The translations under genes were made by a program, and so were the position numbers. Shown piece by piece: positions 36,417-47,870 of a stretch of DNA of 64,000 bases. Numbering within the stretch: position 1 is the stretch's first letter; each line of letters starts with the position of its first letter. Origin of the DNA: Epiperipatus broadwayi. Taxonomy: Eukaryota > Onychophora > Udeonychophora > Euonychophora > Peripatidae. The notes under the pieces were generated by a model. That model was not told the DNA's origin, made no database searches, and was given only the letters and a program-made list of their open reading frames with translations. The stretch spans positions 9,514,411-9,578,410 of the forward strand of contig JAQFVV010000013.1 in assembly GCA_028023455.1 (NCBI GenBank), read 5' to 3'.

Positions 36417-36833
36417 TTACAATATATATATATAATTTTGTAATATAAAGTTTATGCATATAATGTCGTGTAAAAAAACTGCAGACATAAAATTTAATAT
36501 TATTAGATATTAGATGTGATGGAAAATTTCAGTGAAGTTATTTTTAATTACTTACTATTATTAAATACTAAATATAATGATCAAAAATGGAAATAAATGA
36601 TATTTATTATGCTGTTCTTTCATATAAATTATGACAAACAATAAAAATCATATGCAACGGCTATACATATATATATATATGAAAAATAAAAACAAGTTAG
36701 TCACGTAACCTGCTATCACTTGTTATTTATGATCAATAGATGGCGTCTTTACCAAAACCGCCGAAACAAGTGTAAAATATTTTTACATAAACGCAAAAGG
36801 AGTCAGAATTAACTACCTCTTTCATTTTGCTCA

Positions 36834-36880
36834 CCTCCAGATCAGCTGATTTCAAGCTGGTTTGCTTTCGTCAGTGGAAG
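36834..36880 (-). ncRNA. type I hammerhead ribozyme
   Basis: On the minus strand: stem I CTTCCA (36880-36875) pairs with TGGAGG (36839-36834), one G-U included; core CTGACGA (36874-36868); stem II AAGC/GCTT with a 6-base loop; GAAA (36853-36850); stem III TCA/TGA with a 2-base loop; then T and C, so predicted self-cleavage is after the base at 36840. Every catalytic-core base of the family (CUGANGA, GAAA, UH) is present. Very short stem III is typical of hammerheads in Penelope-like elements. Confidence 0.75.
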
Positions 36881-37186
36881 GATAAACTCTCCATATAGTA
36901 GTGCCACCTTGTGCTAACCAGAGTAATCAATGAGATGGTGATCATGTGATGTTTAGTGGTTTAACACCAATCCTGCCTAATAGGATAATGGTGGCTATGG
37001 TTGTTAAAGAACCAAAGTCACCAAAATGTATGAGTGCTGAATTGAGTTTATATAAGCTATTGAGCTTAGATTGAAAATATTATTGTGTTTTCAATTTCAT
37101 TCTCATAGTTTTGTAGTGAAGTAGAGATAAAAGATGGCTGCTGGAGGGTTGCATTAGATCCTAAGATCTAGGTGCAGTGCTCTCAG

Positions 37187-37245
37187 ATCCAAGGCTCCTC
37201 ACTGATGAAGGCTACAAGCCAGAAACTAGTCTGGGGATATTGGAT
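37187..37245 (+). ncRNA. type I hammerhead ribozyme with extended stem I
   Basis: Core CTGATGA at 37202-37208; stem II GGCT/AGCC (37210-37220), flanked by an A and an A that do not pair; GAAA at 37222-37225; minimal stem III C-TA-G, then TC, with predicted cleavage after 37231. Stem I has an inner 6-bp helix and an outer ATCCAA (37187-37192) / TTGGAT (37240-37245) helix with an internal loop between, the layout that supports loop-loop contacts in natural hammerheads. The A-A pair at the base of stem II may weaken it. Confidence 0.75.
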
Positions 37246-37873
37246 GAGTAGGCACTAGATAGGGATTTTATGCACAAGCCTTCTGGCATCCATTGATTAC
37301 TCTGGTTAGCACAAGGTGGCACTACTATATGGAGAGTTTTTGCCTGTTTACTAACAGTTATGTGCTAGCATGAGATGGTGATCAGGTGATGTTTAGTGGT
37401 TTATTAGTAAATTTATATAGCTGTTATATATGATTTTTATTATTTGTTATAAATATGATGAAAATTTCCAGTAAAGTTACTGTTTGTATTTCTAGCTACT
37501 AAAACCTAGAATAAGTAAGTAGATAGGGATATTTTTGTTAGATGTATAAAAATAACTATTGCATTTTTTTAATGATTATTATTAACTTCTTTTGTTTATA
37601 GAGTAAGATAATGACAAAAAAAGTTGCAATCCAGGAGAGATTTATCTCCTGGCATTCCCCTGATCTAGAATTTATTTTGAAAAGTTGTCATGCAAATAAA
37701 GAAAATAGGTATGATTATAAATAATTCATATTGAATGTATTTTTTAGCATATAAGTTCAATTTCTCATAATTAGGAGCAGAAATAAAAAAAAAAACGTTA
37801 TAGATATATTAAACAACCTCCATACTTCCTCTTTCTTTTTAAATTCATATAAATAAAGATACAATAAAAGTCA

Positions 37874-37932
37874 AATGACCCCAAAGATGCATTTTGTGCT
37901 GAACCAGCACTCATCAGTTGCCCCAGGTCATT
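37874..37932 (-). ncRNA. decayed hammerhead ribozyme (core G replaced)
   Basis: Minus strand: CTGATGA (37917-37911), a strong stem II GTGCTG/CAGCAC (37910-37896), then AAAA where GAAA is expected (37895-37892), stem III TGCA, then TC. Stem I closes with an outer 7-bp helix AATGACC/GGTCATT (37874-37880 with 37926-37932). Overall geometry is right, but G12 is changed to A, so little or no activity is expected. Confidence 0.6.
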
Positions 37933-38390
37933 ATCTTCCATATATATCTCTATTATATGAAGAGTATTTATCTATAGAAAAATGTTACATTTTTATTTAC
38001 CATTGTCAAACTCACTCCATTCATAACTTTGACACCATCCACTTCAGATAAATACAATAATGATTATTACTAATCATTTTCTAAACTACAGATTATCACT
38101 AGCACAGATATAAACTTTAAACCTCAGTTAAAGATTAACATATCTGATTTTTTTTAATTTTAAACATACATACACATAGAGTTATTCACCTTTCTCTGCT
38201 GGCTAAATGATTATTTTCTATCTATATGTTAAAACAAATTTCAAGAAAAACCTAATTCTATTCTTTATCGTTTTATTAAATCTGATAGATAATAAAATGT
38301 TTTATTGCTTGTCTTTTTTGTAATTGACATATCAGTCGTGTATAGATTCTATATATAATCACTTCTGTCATTGCAGAAAAGACATGGAAA

Positions 38391-39403
38391 TTATATATTT
38401 ACATATTTATTATTTATTAAAACAGAATCGTTCATTATTTATCATACATATACTGTGACAGATAGGTTCTGGTACAAGCTTTAGAAATATACGTGATTTA
38501 AAATTTTTTTTTATTAGCTTGTTATAAAGCTAATCTATAAGCAAACCAATGTTTTCTTTTAACAACTAACTATTAATTTGAGGGTACTTGTGAGTTTTCA
38601 TGTAAATCAAGATGGCACTCCACATTTTGATAAATACAGTTTTGAGGGTCTATAATCTACCAAAGATACGTTAGTTGGTAAATTAAAACAAAATTAATAA
38701 ATCAATTAATTAAAAAAAAGAATCTTTATTTCAGTTATTTTTTTAAATTTATAATTTAACATGAGAAGCGGAAAAGCTTTTAACATTGTCAGACTTTGGT
38801 CAATTTAACATGTTTCTTTTTTTTTTTTTCAGCAGATTTTGGGTAAATTGTTATAATGATAAAAATTTGAGACCTTCCTGTCACAGAACATGATGCAGTG
38901 GACTATTTCCAAAGATACAGGATCCTGTCCTCCCGAAAAGTGTGTGTTAATGGTCATGATATGATTGCACTTGCAGCCAACATGAATAAAGTGTAAATAT
39001 TGTATTTATATATATTTTTTCTTTTTTTTGTTAACAAGTTAATCCAAAAAAGAAAAGAAAATGTAAATATTGTAATTAATTTTTTCACAATGATTTAAAA
39101 AAAAATATATAACAGTAATAAAAAAAAATGTAACTATTAAATAAGATATTTCGTAGCAGGCATTTTCTTGAAAATAGTTTTTTGGAGCCCCTGAAACTGT
39201 AGATTTATCAAAAATATGGACTATCATCTAGGTTTATTTGAAACTCACAAATACCAAATTTATTTACATTACAATATTATGGTTGTATTACATTTTAAGA
39301 ATTTATTATAACAATTTTATTATTTGTGGGTAAAATTATTTATAAATACATATTTTTTTCTTGTAAAAACATGAATTGTGTTTCTCCTATTTCACATAAG
39401 TAA
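38391..39403. other. intron, mostly unannotated
   Basis: AT-rich with low-complexity A and T runs. It contains one exon-like piece (38871-38996), described separately. Confidence 0.5.
38871..38996 (+). other. unidentified exon-like ORF
   Basis: A 41-codon frame beginning DLPVTEHDAVDYFQRYR and ending LAANMNKV then TAA. Residue composition and codon use look like real protein, unlike the AT-rich surroundings. It follows a long pyrimidine tract ending CAG at 38832, but the bases between that site and 38870 contain in-frame stops, so a simple exon does not work. A donor-like AAA|GTGTAA lies at its end. I do not recognise the family; it may be a gene fragment carried by a mobile element or a decayed exon. 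Confidence 0.3.
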
Positions 39404-39796
39404 TTAAAAATACCAGGACAAGCCCAGCACTTTATCTAATGTATAACTAACTATTGAACCAGACATTTATTTTTTATATAGCGCGATGTTTTTTATAATC
39501 TATAATATTAATAAGCCAATAACCTAATACACATGCGCTGAGTAGAAAATCTGAAATTTTCAGACATCCATGTCTTCCAATCCAGCTATCTAACTTAAAT
39601 AACCATATGGGACTGAACTAAGTTCAGATACACCATATATTAATGGCTTTAGCAATATAAAATCACCAAAGCCTTAATAGCAAAAAATAAAATTAGAAAA
39701 GAAATCAAATCAGATGTCACATGACCTAAATTAATAAGCTTGTATTTACAAATGTTATATATAGAGCTTGCAAAATAAGTTTTTAACAAGCTTTGA

Positions 39797-39859
39797 GAAT
39801 ATCCCCAACACCAGACTGGTTTCTGCTACTGGCATTGTCAATGGGGTGCTAGGATATTC
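39797..39859 (-). ncRNA. decayed hammerhead ribozyme in the array
   Basis: Same 63-base layout as 40409-40471 on the other strand, including the outer GAATATCC/GGATATTC helix, stem II TGC/GCA and GAAAC. The core reads TTGACAA instead of CTGANGA (changes at C3 and G8), so it should be inactive. Confidence 0.65.
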
Positions 39860-40408
39860 AAGCATTAAATTAAAAATACCATGGTTAAGCCTAGAGCTTT
39901 ATCTAATGTATAACTATTAAGTAAAAAATCTGAATTTTTCAGACATCCATATGTCTTCCAATCCAGCTATCTAACCTAAATAGCCATATGGAACTGAACT
40001 AAGTTCAGATACACCATATATTAATAGTTTTAGCAATATAAAATTGCCAAAGCCTTAGTAGCAGACACGGGTCTGGGGTTGGGAATATTCTCAAAGCTTG
40101 TTAGAGCTTATTTTGTGAGCTCTCTATATATAACATTTGTAAATACAAGCTTATTAAATTAAGTCATGTGATATCTGACTTGATTTTTTTTGTAATTTTA
40201 TTTTTTTCTACTAAGGCTTTGGTGATTTTATATTTCTAGAGCTATTAATATATAGAGTATCTGAACTTAGTTCAGTCCCATATGGCTATTTAAGTTAGAT
40301 AGTTGGATTGGAAGACATATGGATGTCTAAAAATTTCAGACTTTCTATTTAATAGTTATACATTAGATAAAGTTCTGGGCTTGCCCTGGTATTTTTAATC
40401 TAATGCTT

Positions 40409-40471
40409 GAATATCCTAGCACCTCACTGATGATGCCAGCAGCAGAAACTGGTCTGGGGTTGGGGATATTC
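40409..40471 (+). ncRNA. type I hammerhead ribozyme in the retrozyme-like array
   Basis: Stem I has an outer 8-bp helix GAATATCC (40409-40416) / GGATATTC (40464-40471), an internal loop, and an inner helix ACCTCA/TGGGGT of six pairs with one wobble. Core CTGATGA 40427-40433; stem II TGC/GCA with a 5-base loop; GAAA 40445-40448; stem III reduced to C-TG-G; then TC with predicted cleavage after 40454. All conserved core bases are present. The three-pair stem II and tiny stem III match the minimal hammerheads of Penelope-like elements and animal retrozymes. Confidence 0.82.
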
Positions 40472-40571
40472 TCAAAGATTGTTAAGAGTTTATTTTGCGA
40501 GCTCTATATAGAACATTTATAAATACAAGCTTATTGAATTAGGTCATGTGACATCTGACTTGATTTTTTTT

Positions 40572-43426
40572 TTGTAATGAGTGTACATAAAAGTTTTATC
40601 AAAATCTTTAAGTAATGGAGAAATGCATTATTAACTTTAAATAAACATAAACATTTATTTAGGATGATTTATTTTATTGTTAAAAAAGTATTATGTAATA
40701 TTTTTCTTCAAACCATAATTTGCCTTTAAAAACAGGCATTCTAAAGCAAGAACATAATGTGCATGCACATCTTCAGATAAAATAATATAAAGCATGGAGC
40801 ATGAAACCTGAAGGTGAATCATATATTCTAAAAATGCCATGGTAATAATCAATGTAAATCAAAACTTATAAATATATCTCAGTATAGTAAAAAATGCCTG
40901 TAACTTCTACTACTACTTCATCTTTTTCAGATGCCTTTATTTAAATTTTTTACATATGAACATTTAATGGCCATGGACAGCTAAAATTTAAATTTTATTT
41001 GAAGGATCAGGATCTACGAGTCTTTTAAAACTACTACTGTCTTTTTCCACTTGGCATAGCAGAAAACATCTACGAAACACTTAGTGTAAAAAAACCCACA
41101 AAATACCCCAATCTCCTAATTATTCTAAAAGGAAAATATTTTTAAATGCTTACTGTAATAGCATTTGTAAAGATTTTCCAAGAAAAACTGTAATTGATTT
41201 ATACCAGATTCTTCTACTTTATCATAAACAACTATGAGCAATACATTATAGAAATTTACCTTCACATATATTTACTAATGGGTTCACTTTTGTGATTTAT
41301 GTCATTCTCCTTTATCTTCATGGATCACTGCAGGTCAAGAGTTTCAGAATCAATTCATGAGCTTTATTTATGTTATTATTGTAACATTAGTATATTTTTT
41401 TTAAAAAAGAGGATAATTTGTAATTGCTAAATTTTATAATTCATACTTCTCCAGGATATGCAAGTGAAAGAACAGGTAGATTTATTTAATGATACACATC
41501 TATACTGCATATACTACATTTATTTTTGCTGCAAAAGAATTAATCTATGTATGAATGGAAAACTGAATTTAACAAGGTTGTATTGAACTAAATTTTTATT
41601 CTAATAAGAAGTTATTTTTAGTTTTTGTGTAGAATGTTTTCAATAATGAAGTGAGTCTATAGTTATAATGTCTGTTTTTGGAAGTAGTATATCTATACTT
41701 GGAATATTTTAGGATTGAAGTATTCCTCTAATTATACATAGATAATATAGTTTTTTATTTTTAAGCAGAAGTAATATCCCTCGTGCATAAAATATTTTTC
41801 TAAAAGATGAAGCATTCCACTTAGGTTATACTACATAAAAAAGTATATAAATGTTTTTTTGTGTAGTTAAGCCACTTAAATAAATATGGCATAGTATACA
41901 AAATTATTATCATTATATTTCTAAAAATATTCCCAAAGTGTAGTTTAGGATAAATCATTTATCAGAATGGAGATTGATTGTATTAACTCACTTACTTGAG
42001 AAAATTTACTTCTAATTTATTTAACACTGATTTTAATACTCTACAATTTTATGCTTAACTAAATATATAAAACCTTAGTTATTAGTCTAGGAAAAATAGA
42101 TGTAACTGACAAATACAGAACACAGAAATTCTGCCTACTTCTGTAAAATATTAAATTATTGCAAGAGATAGCAAATAAATAATAATTCATATTTCTTAAA
42201 AGTAATAAATAGTTATTTATTATTATTTTTATTTTATAAGTTAACAATGTAAATAAAATTTGAATTTATTTATTAAATAAATTAGTCTTCATATTTTTAA
42301 AGATTATATTACTTATCATTAATTTATTTGGTCACATATATTTATTTTATAATTTACCCCGAGATATTTGAATAAACATTTGATTATTTTAAAGATTGAT
42401 TAGAGTATATATTAGCCATGATGTCCTTTAAAAGGATTAATAACACATTGCATGCATGTATTTAGAGAAGATATTTACTAAATCTATAAAAAGTATAAAT
42501 TTATTTATGCTTTATTTTGGATAAATTGAAAGTCAGACATTACTTAGATTACTTATTTATCTGAATATAGTTTGGATTCAATAAAAGATACCTTTGTCTC
42601 CAAATTACATTGATGACTGTGTTTTATATATTTAGGTACTCTGTATTTGATACACCTCATGGTTCCCATACATCATCATCATTAAAGAATTTAATTTTCC
42701 AACAAGTAGGCTAAATTGTCACATTTTTACTGTTGCAATATTTAGCTTGCTCAATGCATGACTTGATAATATAAATTTTACATGTTTGCTTATTAATAGC
42801 TTATTATTCCTTAAGTTCCCTTCTTATCATGTACCATTACAATAGAAATATCAATTGATGCATTGTTAATAGTATGTAATGACTGGAATAATAATTTTTC
42901 TATATAAAAATAAATTCATTTCAATTCATGATCCCAATTATTATAAAGTTAGGAAATCTGGCAACTGATACTAATAAGGATGAAAGTGTCAATCAGACTT
43001 GGATGAAAACAAAATTTCTTTTAATATAGCTAATAATTTTATTTCACAAGACAGAGTTAATTACCATTCATTATTATGTATATTAACAATAAAATGACCA
43101 ATCTGAAATTCAAATTTTACTTTGGTCATGTTTTGAAGTGATTTAGGTCATTAGAGAATTGCATAATGACAAGAAAAGTTCATGATAAAACAATTTGTTT
43201 TTTAAAAATTAGCGATGAAATATTGAGAAATTTAATAAAAAAGTAATAATTACAGCCATCTAATATATTCAGTATGTTTAATGAATGAGTTTAAATAATT
43301 TTAGGCTGTGATTTTTTTTTTTTGAATAAACTAAAAAGAACATCTATTAATTCTAAGTTAAATATAAGTAATGATTTCTATTTATTTAAACAGGTTGATA
43401 GATGCAGAAGCTAACATATATCTTAC
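40572..43426. other. intron, no gene recognised
   Basis: AT-rich. The 62-codon minus-strand frame at 42059-42247 is AT-driven and is not called. The dynein exon at 43427 bounds the region. Confidence 0.55.
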
Positions 43427-43588
43427 CTTTAATTCACGACTGAGATAATTTAACATTCTATAAACGCCGTGAGATTGTGACTCCATGGTTGATATATCAA
43501 TTTCTTTAAAAATAGATGTTTTCCAAGATTCCCAATCACCATCCCAATCTTGGCGTAGCTTCCATACTTCTTCCAAATGACCTAAATC
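43427..43588 (-). CDS. DNAH2-like: axonemal dynein heavy chain exon, tryptophan-rich linker segment
   Basis: This exon encodes 54 residues on the minus strand, from DLGHLEEVWKL to LNYLSRELK. Acceptor TTTTAATAG|GAT ends at 43589 and donor AAG|GTAAGA begins at 43426, close to the consensus; both junctions are phase 0. The pattern of a tryptophan-bearing helix (VWKLRQDWDGDWESWK) followed by a MES..HGVYRML segment is characteristic of dynein heavy chain N-terminal region 2, immediately before the LPLI..NPALR motif that opens the next exon. No in-frame stop or frameshift is seen, so the exon looks functional. It is separated from the previous exon by 13,596 bp and from the next by 38,616 bp. Confidence 0.88.
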
Positions 43589-46240
43589 CTATTAAAATAT
43601 TATATAAATACATCAAAATTTGCTACAATAAAGATTGAAAATAGACTAAAGAAGACCAAATGGACATATGTGCACACTGCCTCCCTATCAGTATAATTTA
43701 CTGTGACATGCAATATTTAGAGCTTCATTACAGACTTTAATAAGCTTTTTACACATTAAGATATTACAATATTTAAACTAATATACATGAAATTTATTTT
43801 CAATTTAATTATAGAGATGTGGGGAAGGGGATAATTAAGAACACGTAGTAGACAGAAAGTTATAGAGCAGGTTAATGTTTTCAAATATCTGAGAAATTGT
43901 TTGAATGACAATGAAAGTAATAATCAAAAATTTAAATAAAAATTGCAGTGACTAAATAGCTTTTAAAATAGATGCTTAACATTTCAGAAGAGTCCAAAAC
44001 CATGCCCCAAACAAGACTTTATATAATTATTAATGTATATCTATATTACTATATAAACATGAAACTTTGTGACTTTATAACTCAACTAATATTGCATCAA
44101 TACTGAAAAATGTTGCACGACTTTCTTTTCTTGTCTAGAATTTTATTAGCATACAAATTTTTGCTTTAATTGATTTTAAAAAAATGTAATTGGCAATATA
44201 AAAAAAATAGGGAAAATCTATATCGTAATTGTTAAATCCAATATGAGGACAATATTGATTAAAAGATTATAGAACCAGAAAAATTCTTAAATGAAAAGTA
44301 TAGTTTTTGATAAACAAGGTAAAATTTGATTTTGCAATTATAGTTTAAATTAATTTATTTCCTTTGTAACCATGTATTTAATTTCTCATTTGAATAATGA
44401 CAATTTAGATCAGTTAAAATAATAAATTTGATAAACTTTTAGGATTTCAGTTAAAATATATATTCAGCATGTGTTAAAGTAAAATTTAAAATGGAATCAA
44501 TATAGCAAGAGAAATACTACTGAATTTGATAAACTTTTTCTATGAAATTGATAAACATTCGGGATGCCTGTTTAAATATATAATTGACACATGAAAAAGT
44601 AAATTTTAAAATGCTATCAATACAGCAAGATAAATAGTTAATTTGATAAATATTTTCCATTTCTCTTTAATATATTAGTGATCCATATATGTAATTATAC
44701 AGTAAGAAACCAAACATTTCAGACATGCACAATTGGTAATTTACTTGCACTCACCCATGAATTAGTACTTCCAATGGCACATTCATGAAAGGTCTGGTTT
44801 TTCCCCATATGATTACGTACATAGATCACTAATATATTAATTACAGATACTCAAAATTAATATAATTCAATGTTGTGGAAATTAAAAATGAGATATTATA
44901 TTTTGTATAATATATAAATTAAATTTCTACAAATAATTCATTGTTTAAATTATCAGGCTCATAATAGAATCAAGTTCTGAACTAAGCATGGTCAGTATTT
45001 CACCTATAATTTTAAAACACTCATTGACAGATGAGTGCAAGTAAGTTACAAATGGCACATGCCTGAAATGTCTGGTTTCCCCCCACATGATTATATTTCC
45101 CTTTAAATATATTCTCATGTGATGAAGTAAGATATTGTGACTTGTATATTAAAATACATACTACATGAATGAAGAGATATTTGTTTTTGGTAATCCAGGT
45201 AAAATTTTGTTGAATAAATATATTTAAAATTATTTAAATTTTATTTGCATCATGTATTTAATTTCTCACTTGCATATAGTATGATGATATTAAAATTTTC
45301 TATCCATTATAAAAATTATCACATGAGAAATATAAAAATTTATTTTAAAATTATTATAGTATTTAAAAAAATAGATATTTTTTGTGATACTGCTACACAT
45401 AATTATTTCATGTAAATATTATGCAAGGGGAAAGCTATAGAAATGGAGAGAATTGGTGAGTAAAAAAATTTTATTTGGTATTCAATACATCAAAAATCTA
45501 AAATGGAATACATATATATATTAATTATTAAACTTTCTACTAACATGAGGAAACAGCTAGAGTTCCAAAGTGTAATATGGAAATATATTTTAATTATCAA
45601 ACTTTCTAATAACAGTAATGAGACAGCTAGAGAAATGAAAAGAATTAGCTAGGGAGGTTTTTATTTTAAATTCAATACATCAAAAATCAAAATTGGAATT
45701 TACATAATAAACCCTTAAAAAAATTTCACTGCTCATAGTATACTCTCCTTATTTACACAAATTTGAAATATATTTTAATAATCAACTGCATTATATTATT
45801 TTAAAGTTTTATTTTTGTTATTATTCTGCTAACATGTGCAAAGCTGCAGTTCATTTTGTTCATGTTAGTAAAATAAAACAATATAACATAGTTGAGAATT
45901 AAAATATATTTAAAGAATATTTCCATAAAATAATAATACATGAATTATCAACAGCAGTTAAAAATGCCCTAAAACATTGTTTATTAAAATTCATTACAAT
46001 AATTATTTTTACCTGCTGTTGATAACTCGTGCATTATTATTTCATGTAAATATTATTTAAATATATTTTAATTATCAACTACATTACATTCATTTAATCT
46101 AATAATATAAGCAAAGTCATGGGTCCAGCTAATATATATATATATCAGAGACAAAGCATGACTTTTTTAGAAATGGAAGCACACTTTTTTTATAATGTTT
46201 TTATTTCACTTGCTTGCCACAACAATTTTTACATAATAGT
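43589..46240. other. intron, no gene recognised, with weak internal duplications
   Basis: Blocks around 44450-44660 and 45420-45720 look like diverged local duplications (for example GACATGCACAATTGG..., ATCAAAAATCAAAATTGGAA-like text repeats), but nothing codes. One pair (about 44690-44810 and 45020-45110) shares ACTTGCACTCA/TGAGTGCAAGTAAG in inverted orientation. Confidence 0.4.
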
Positions 46241-46243
46241 GCT

Positions 46244-46244
<1 letters not shown>

Positions 46245-46291
<47 letters not shown>
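46245..46291. repeat. (TA)n microsatellite
   Basis: A long uninterrupted TA run which also creates the spurious Tyr-Ile frame on the plus strand. Confidence 0.95.
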
Positions 46292-46295
<4 letters not shown>

Positions 46296-46882
46296 CTGAA
46301 ACTCTTATCTGTAAATCATAGAATACATTATCAATATATTTTTATCTTCCAAATCCTTTTAACATTTTTAAAAGTTTTAACTGTAAATTAGATCTTAGAA
46401 TTGTTTGAACTTCTTATAAGCAACCAAGAATGCATTAGTCAAATTCATTCTTTACTGTATATAAAAACAATTCAACAGTTGGTAAAAAAATTAAAAGTGA
46501 ATTTTTTAAATTGAATTTTAATTAAAACTTTTGAAAGTTTTAGTGAATTTTTCTATGGAAGCACTCATTCTGTTCAATACATGGATGCATCATCCCTGAT
46601 ATATATGTAAAATAAATCAATTAGAATAATTCTACAAAATTAAAAATTCCTATATAACATCTAAGATTAATTTCCTTTGCTATAGTCAGCTTATAGCATA
46701 TTCTGCCATCTTGAATAGCAATATGTTAATATTTAAAGCTTGTTAAACTCACACAACAGCAACATGAATGAACAACTTTCCATAAATTGTGAATACTAAC
46801 ACAACTACATTGTTTATTCAACACATTATCTGTACTATTTATAAAATGTGACTCCTTAATTTTTCTTTTCTTCAAATCATTT

Positions 46883-47460
46883 TCACATGTGAAACAAAAA
46901 TACTGTCAAACAGAATTCTCCACTACAAATCACTGCATGTTCCACAAAAACAGATTTATGCTCATCTGCAGAATAATGCAACTTATTATATAATAATTCA
47001 TGCTCCCAAACTATCTTTTTTAATCCACATTTAGTCTCCCTGATGTAATTATATCCATAATGACCTACCACTTTATATATAATATTACATTTGTTGATTT
47101 TATCAATATATATAATCTTTTCCATTAATAACTAATCTTCCAGTATTTGCACCCACTTTAAATGCAACATTAAAATCAGCAATACCAATGATGTGATCTT
47201 ACTACACATAATATCATTTACATAAGGCAATGCTATCCACATTTTATTTTCCATATTATCTCTTCTCCATTTATTTCTAAATGTATATAGTGCACATAAA
47301 ATATTTTTCTACTATATCCCATTTCCAATAAATCCTTAACATGTCTTTCAATATTAGCCATTTTATCTCTTTGAAATTTAAACAAAACATCATTTCTAAG
47401 ATGAAATGTTCTAAAACCAGCTAATTTATAGGTAAATGGAACATTTGAATTTAGATACAC
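46883..47460 (-). pseudogene. Penelope-like RT thumb and GIY-YIG endonuclease remnant
   Basis: Two minus-strand frames, 47460-47233 and 47125-46883. The first covers the region linking RT to endonuclease (FRTFHLRNDVLFKFQRDK). The second has IIYKVVGHYGYNYIRETKCG, then EHELLYNKLHYSADEHKSVF and VEHAV, corresponding to the Tyr..Tyr-Ile, Arg and Glu/His positions of GIY-YIG nucleases of Penelope-like elements; Gly of YIG reads Arg, which argues against activity. Confidence 0.7.
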
Positions 47461-47870
47461 AACTCCTCTAATTGATAGTGGTTCAATACCATTTTATTAC
47501 CTTCTCTTCATAAAATTATATCCAGATATTTTATACTATTCTCACTATCTTCAGAAGTAATAGTCCATGTTTATCCATCAATATCATTTAATTTAATAAA
47601 CAGTTTTTGCACTATTATATTTGCTCCAATAGTAAGTAAATCATCCACATACCTAAAGTAACTTTTAACACTCATTAGGAAATATTCTTTTAAAATCATC
47701 CCTTCATAATATGATAACACATAACTAAATATAATTGCTGAAATAGGCAAACCTATAGGCCAACTTTAATCCATCATATACAACTGATCTTCAAATGTAA
47801 CTATCAAATTCTGATCAATAAATAATAATTCCACAAACATACGATAAAACTTGCACACTTCTTTTTCATG

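Larger units (their letters stand above)
36597..37452. mobile_element. fold-back element related to the Penelope-like tail, with hammerhead ribozymes
   Basis: Near its ends are complementary sequences (CAATAAAAATCATATG about 36650, and its inverse about 37425). Inside, 36886-36930 and 37293-37336 are an inverted repeat of about 45 bp (ACTCTCCATATAGTAGTGCC...). The segment TAAACCACTAAACATCAC...ATCACCATCTCAT, read on the minus strand at about 36930-36965 and 37370-37405, matches the 3' region of the Penelope-like copy at 49556-49610. It has one hammerhead on each strand (36834-36880 minus, 37187-37245 plus). No ORF. Probably a non-autonomous, rearranged Penelope-derived element. Confidence 0.6.
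36417..38390 (+). repeat. broken solo LTR of the old Ty3 family, with insertions
   Basis: Segments 36417-36596, 37443-37800 and 38270-38390 align in order with 23765-24614. The gap 36597-37442 is filled by a fold-back element and about 37800-38270 by other sequence with a hammerhead-like hairpin. Boundaries approximate. Confidence 0.5.
39404..40571. mobile_element. retrozyme-like array: tandem and inverted units of about 380 bp with hammerheads
   Basis: The unit starting TTAAAAATACCAGG at 39406 recurs directly at 39869 and inverted (ending CCTGGTATTTTTAA) near 40400. The inverted half itself contains a second partial unit to 40571. Allowing for an insertion of about 85 bp at 39453-39540 in the first unit, the period is about 378-380 bp; the same distance separates the remnant cleavage sequence GGGTC|TGGGG near 40076 and the one at 40454. 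A full hammerhead lies at 40409-40471 and a decayed one at 39797-39859 on the other strand. No ORF. Tandem units bounded by type I hammerheads resemble animal retrozymes, which are copied as small circular RNAs; that mode here is inference. Confidence 0.65.

Noticed and set aside
46119-46391. ORF with Tyr-Ile repeat
   Set aside because: Encoded by the (TA)n microsatellite.
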